Part shown: positions 7,278 through 10,645 of the stretch, in pieces | How positions within the stretch are numbered: the first letter of the stretch is position 1 | Layout of the letters: every line of letters begins with the position of its first letter | NCBI GenBank assembly: GCA_002887195.1 | Contig: PJAB01002070.1 | Coordinates: 1 to 10,645, forward strand | DNA length: 10,645 nucleotides | From: Chrysochromulina parva | Lineage: Eukaryota > Haptophyta > Prymnesiales > Chrysochromulinaceae | Direction: 5' to 3' | Program-made: the position numbers and the translations under genes | The notes under the pieces: model-generated | What the model saw: only the letters and a program-made list of their open reading frames with translations | Told to the model about the DNA's origin: nothing | Databases searched by the model: none

Positions 7278-9347
7278 CTACAAGTCGTGTACTCGTAGCG
7301 CATCGGTTGAGTCGGGCCCGAGATGAGAGCGAGTGTCCTCAGGACTTCCACAAATTGATCCAGCAATCGCAATCGGGTGGCGGTTACGGTGGTGGAGAGG
7401 CATGCACCCAAATCGGGTGGCGGTGACGGTGGTGGAGAGGCATGCACCCACGAGCGCCCAGTACGCGCGCATGCATTGGCAAAGGCACAGGCAGAGCCGA
7501 GCCGCAGCAAGCACGATCCGTCGGGGAGCCCACGCCGAGATTTTCGCCGAGATCCCAACCTCTTGCCTAATTTGGACGAGGCGCAGCCCGTCGGCCGATA
7601 AGTAGTACTTGCCTCTCAACTCGTTCAGAAGCGTCCCCGGACGATCAAAGCCAACGCCCCGCCAGGCCCTACCGTGCCAGGAGCGCGCGGCAAGCGAGAC
7701 GTAGAGCAGCACACGGCGCTGAGTGCTCACGTTCGCGGTCGCGCAGTGCAGCGTGCGGCTGTCGAAGCAGATCGCGTCGCCCATATTAGGCAAGGGCACG
7801 CGGCATGCGGATTCATGGAGGAGCTCGAGCAGCTCCTCGTCGTCGGTGGGGTCCTGATGACGTGAGCTATCAGGACCCATCAGGCGCCATCAGGCGCCAT
7901 CAGGTGCAATCAGGCGCCATCAGGTGCCATCAGGTGCCATCAGGTGCAATCAGGCGCCACTAGGTGCTATCAGGCGCCATCAGGTGCCATCAGGTGCCAT
8001 CAGGCGCCATCAGGCACCATCAGGTGCAATCAGGCGCCATCAGGCGCCATCAGGCACCATCAGGTGCAATCAGGCGCCATCAGGCACCATCAGGTGCCAT
8101 CAGGCGCCATCAGGCGCCATCAGGCACCATCAGGCGCCATCAGGCGCCATCAGGCACCATCAGGTGCCATCAGGCGCCATCAGGCGCCATCAGGCACCAT
8201 CAGGTGCAATCAGGCGCCATCAGGCGCCATCAGGCACCATCAGGTGCCATCAGGCGCCATCAGGCGCCATCAGGCACCATCAGGTGCCATCAGGCGCCAT
8301 CAGGCACCATCAGGTGCAATCAGGTGCAATCAGGCGCCACTAGGTGCTATCAGGCGCCATCAGGCGCTATCAGGCGCCATCAGGTGCTATCAGGCGCCAT
8401 CAGGCGCCATCAGGCGCCATCAGGTGCAATCAGGCGCCTATCAGGCGCCATCAGGTGCAATCAGGCGCCTATCAGGCGCCATCAGGTGCCATCAGCAGGT
8501 ACCTCGCCCCATAGTTGAGAGTGCGCTTGCACGCAGTGCGAGCGCGGCAGGAAGAGCGTCGGCCCCATGGCGAGATCCACGTCGCATAGCGCCACCACCA
8601 CTGTCACCACCGACAGACGCTTCCCCCATGGCGTATCGGGGTGCAGCGGCTGCCGAGCTGCCGTGGGGTCGGAGACGAGTGCACCGAGTTCGAAGAGCTC
8701 GGGCTGCGAGATCGAGATCGAGATCGAGATGAGATCGAGCAACGGGCGCAAGCACGCCGCACCACTCAGCGGCACACCGAGGCACACAGAAGCCATCAGG
8801 GGTCATCAGCGGTCATCATCAGGGTCATCATCAGGGTCATCAGCGTTGCACCTGGAATCCCAGAAGCGACGCCAGCGACGGTCCAAGGACCGAGATCAAC
8901 TCACCGACGGCCGCGGCCACCGGTGCCTGCGCGGCCGAGAGCTCGAGCACGCGCGGATGGAGATTGGGCGAGATGGCGTGCAAGGGCGAGGGCGAGGGCA
9001 CTGACCTCGCGCAGGTCGAGCTTGAGGTCGTAGCGATGCTCGCGGCAGAGCATCTTGCCAAGAAGAGCCTCACCTTCTGGACGATCTCTTTCGATATGCG
9101 CGGCCAACAATTTAGCGTTGACGTGTGCCAGGAGTGCCGACGCCGACGGCCCCGTGCACACTGCGTTCACGGCGGCCACGCCATCGCGTAATAGCGCTCG
9201 TGGCAAGTCGTCTGGCAACACGGCAGGCGACCCCTCTCGTGGCGCATGCAGCTGAGCGATCGCCTCTTGCTCGGCCACTTGGCGCTGCATTTCGAACGGC
9301 GCGTCGGTGATCGCCGCATCGGGTGCCGCGAGTTCGCTCATCGGCAT
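7278..9347 (-). CDS. Phytanoyl-CoA-dioxygenase-like Fe(II)/2-oxoglutarate enzyme, four exons
   Basis: Exons (minus): 9347-9006, 8926-8852, 8703-8503, 7853-7278, giving a provisional 397 aa. The PhyH family hydroxylates phytanoyl-CoA or other substrates using Fe(II), 2-oxoglutarate and oxygen. The metal ligands are visible as HPD (His160, Asp162) in QPLHPDTPWG and the distal His242 in SRTLHCATAN; Arg252 or Arg253 probably holds 2-oxoglutarate. MGPTLFLPRSH and GDAICFDSRTLH are also typical of PhyH. All three introns are phase 0 and splice to continuous family sequence (..DLKLDLRE-APVAAAVGEL.., ..SLLGFQ-PELFELGAL.., ..SQLWGE-DPTDDEE..). The start MPMSELAAP is the first ATG in frame after the divergent promoter. 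The last 90 or so residues, after ELRGKYYLSADGLRLVQ, look unlike PhyH and cross a 40-bp tandem duplication, so the true end may involve another intron. Substrate unknown. Confidence 0.85.
7371..7450. repeat. 40-bp tandem duplication at the end of the dioxygenase gene
   Basis: Positions 7371-7410 and 7411-7450 differ at one base (T/G). Each copy holds GCATGC. As 40 is not a multiple of three, the two copies are read in different frames by the provisional last exon. This argues that the region is non-coding or recently altered. Confidence 0.9.
7854..8502 (-). repeat. Dioxygenase intron 3: 649-nt decamer minisatellite
   Basis: This phase-0 intron has donor GAG|GTACCT and acceptor GTCATCAG. Almost all of it (about 7871-8496) is some 62 tandem units of a 10-nt sequence. 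The main sense-strand forms are CTGATGGCGC, CTGATGGCAC and CTGATTGCAC. The period is strict apart from 11-nt units near 8431-8475. Four-unit groups recur as a 40-nt higher-order period around 8120-8300. A block with the rare forms CCACTAGGTGCTAT occurs at 7957-7970 and again 380 bp away at 8337-8350. Splicing across it joins the two halves of the catalytic domain. Confidence 0.93.
8704..8851 (-). repeat. Dioxygenase intron 2, decamers plus CTCGAT hexamers
   Basis: This 148-nt phase-0 intron has donor CAG|GTGCAA and acceptor CTCGCAG. The 5' part has CTGATGACC units with variable spacing (CTGATGATGACC, CTGATGACCC, CTGATGGCTT). The 3' part ends in CTCGAT hexamers just before the acceptor, which may serve as the pyrimidine tract. 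Confidence 0.85.
8927..9005 (-). other. Dioxygenase intron 1
   Basis: This 79-nt phase-0 intron has donor GAG|GTCAGT and acceptor CGCGCAG. It shows no decamers. It is inferred because the frame of exon 1 loses family resemblance past GTCAGT, while removal joins LDLRE to APVAAAVGELISVL, as expected for PhyH. Both frames stay open across it, so the boundary is less certain than the other introns. Confidence 0.65.
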
Positions 9348-9530
9348 CGCGTGAAATGGAACGTCCGAAAACAAAGATTGTGGGTTCTTGTGGGTGGAGA
9401 GAGTGGGAGGACGGAGATTTCCGGTGAGATTGCGCATCACTTCACAACTGTTCCGCAACGGTTCGCGTAGGAATTGTACCTCTGGTACGGCCAGGTACGG
9501 TGGTGAGCGGCGGCCCGCAGGCCTGCCGAC
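9348..9530. promoter_or_regulatory. Divergent promoter between dioxygenase and kinesin genes
   Basis: The two start codons lie 183 bp apart on opposite strands. The stretch has GTGGGTTCTTGTGGGT near 9384 and GGTACGG twice near 9484-9500. No TATA box is evident. The call rests on arrangement. Confidence 0.5.
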
Positions 9531-10645
9531 ATGGCGGCGTCTAGCGCGATCGCGGCCGGCGCGGCTTCTAAGGTGTCCGAGGCGGGCGACTTTGCCATGG
9601 AGGCCGAAGAACCCTCCGATTACGGGGAGCAGTCCAAGGTCGCCGACCAGATCGCCAAGTTTGAGGCCGACAAGGCGGTCGGCGAGGTCATAAAGGCGCA
9701 GGACATGCCGATGCTCGTGGCGGTGCGCGTTCGCCCGCTGTGGGACAAGGAGGTCGAGGCGGGCGACTACAACACCGTCCAAGTCGTCGAGGGAAAGATG
9801 GTCGTCGTGCTCGATCCCTGGTATGACGCCGACCACAACCCGAACCGCGCGAAGGAGAAGAGGTACGCCTTCGACGTGGTCTTCGACGAAAAGGTTGGGC
9901 AGGAGGAGGTGTACCAACGGACGGCGCGCGGCCTCGTCGGCGGCGTGCTTGATGGCTACAACTCGTCCGTCTTCGCCTACGGCGCCACGGGCGCTGGCAA
10001 GACGTTCACGATGCTCGGCTCACTCGAACACCCCGGCGTGATGGTGAACACGCTGCACGATCTGTTTGAGATGATGAAGGATGCGAAGCTGCAGGACGCT
10101 AAGTTCAAGGTCACGCTCTCGTATATGGAGATCTACAATGAGCTGATCAAGGATCTGCTGCAGGTGCGATCTCTCTGGATTGCCCTTGATTACCCTTGAT
10201 TGCCGTCGATGGCGAGCTTATCAAGGATCTGCAGCAGGCGCGATCTCCCTGGATTGCCCTTGATTGTTTCCACTTACGCATGACGCTGCTCAACCAACAG
10301 CCCATGTCCGTGGACCTCAAGCTGAACGAAGATCCAGTTCGGGGTATGGTGGTGCAGGGCATCACCGAGTACGGCGCGGACTCCGCGGACGAAATCCTTG
10401 AGCTTCTCCATCGTGGCAACATGCATCGGGCGGTGGAGCCCACCGCCGCGAATCAGGTCTCGTCCAGATCACATGCGGTGCTACAGATCACAGTCGAGCA
10501 ATCGGAGCGGACGGCGCACGTGACGGGCAACGTGCGCTCAACGAGAGCTTCGAATGACCTCTGATGACCCCTGATGACTTCTGATGGCCTCCCTCATCAG
10601 GCAACGTGCGCTCAACGAGAGCTTCGAATGACCTCTGATGACCCC
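9531..10645 (+). CDS. Kinesin motor protein, kinesin-8-like, partial at the window edge
   Basis: Exons: 9531-10163, 10301-about 10531, then beyond the window. Kinesins move along microtubules by ATP hydrolysis. After some 58 N-terminal residues the motor starts with MLVAVRVRPL (61-70). The P-loop GATGAGKT is at 151-158, SYMEIYNELIKDLL at 197-210 and the switch I sequence NQVSSRSH at 262-269. The features LGSLEHPGVM and EPTAANQVSSRSHAVLQITVEQ are closest to the kinesin-8 group (KIF18/KIF19), which often regulates microtubule length. Switch II and the rest lie beyond the window. Intron 1 (10164-10300, phase 0) joins KDLLQ to PMSVDLKLNED. The second donor is probably GTGCGC at 10532, inside a duplicated block, and is provisional. 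The start MAASSAIAAG is the first ATG in frame. Confidence 0.9.
10140..10265 (+). repeat. Duplicated exon-intron junction in kinesin intron 1
   Basis: The end of exon 1 plus the start of intron 1 (10140-10191) recurs at 10214-10265 inside the intron, offset 74 bp, with about four mismatches in 52 nt. In the second copy the donor GT is GC (CAGGCGCG). Between them are decamers CTTGATTACC and CTTGATTGCC. The intron runs 10164-10300. Confidence 0.88.
10526..10645 (+). repeat. 74-bp tandem duplication at the kinesin exon 2 end
   Basis: The block beginning GGCAACGTGCGCTCAACGAG at 10526 restarts at 10600 and is identical until the window ends (46 nt compared). Each unit holds coding-like sequence followed by decamers CTGATGACCC, CTGATGACTT, CTGATGGCCT. 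The second copy is preceded by CTCATCAG, the acceptor type seen in the acyl-CoA synthetase gene. More copies may follow. Confidence 0.85.

Noticed and set aside
7871..8496. Possible CRISPR array
   Set aside because: The unit is only 10 nt, there are no spacers, no cas genes are present and the context is a eukaryotic intron.
7924..8732. Long plus-strand frames coding for SGAIRRHQAP-type decapeptide repeats
   Set aside because: A 10-nt repeat without stops on that strand opens all three frames, each giving the same decapeptide. The region is an intron of the minus-strand dioxygenase gene.
9279..9347. Possible PTS2 peroxisomal signal in the dioxygenase N-terminus (RQVAEQEAIAQL)
   Set aside because: The spacing between the basic residue and the H/Q-L pair does not fit the PTS2 pattern, so a peroxisomal location cannot be claimed.

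Overview
The window is nuclear DNA of a GC-rich unicellular eukaryote, most likely a microalga and possibly a haptophyte; lineage confidence is low. The nuclear call rests on a kinesin motor, a two-RRM RNA-binding protein, a phytanoyl-CoA-dioxygenase-like enzyme and a fatty-acid-transport-type acyl-CoA synthetase, all split by short GT-AG introns whose removal restores conserved protein families. No prokaryotic operon, tRNA, rRNA, CRISPR array or viral gene was seen.

Layout. 1-594: non-coding. 595-3575 (minus): six-exon FATP/very-long-chain acyl-CoA synthetase. 3576-3683: 108-bp divergent promoter. 3684-4625 (plus): intronless orphan protein with a degenerate EF-hand and three PFAT motifs. 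4626-5070: non-coding, between convergent genes. 5071-5382 (minus): small secreted Cys-containing protein. 5383-6112: repeat-rich spacer. 6113-7093 (minus): four-exon two-RRM protein starting in an 11-nt exon. 7094-7277: spacer. 7278-9347 (minus): four-exon PhyH-like dioxygenase with a 649-nt minisatellite intron. 9348-9530: second divergent promoter. 9531-10645 (plus): kinesin-8-like motor, cut by the window edge.

The most unusual signal is in the introns. Most are built from a roughly 10-nt unit (CTGATGACCT, CTGATTGCCT, CTGAGTGCCT, CTGATGGCGC and relatives) that keeps the same sense orientation relative to its host gene on both strands. The unit contains CTGAT/TTGAT, which fits a branch-point consensus, and puts TGA in every sense frame. 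At least two introns begin with an exact 19- or 24-nt copy of the start of the next exon, as expected if an inserted or tandemly duplicated segment became an intron that takes its 5' splice site from the duplicated target. Related duplications of splice junctions, some without mismatches, occur in other introns. This looks like an introner-like or tandem-duplication intron-gain process that is recent or still active.

Two genes relate to fatty-acyl metabolism (acyl-CoA synthetase and PhyH-like dioxygenase), but they are not adjacent and no shared pathway can be shown from sequence alone. Exon boundaries were placed by eye from GT-AG sites, reading frame and family resemblance.
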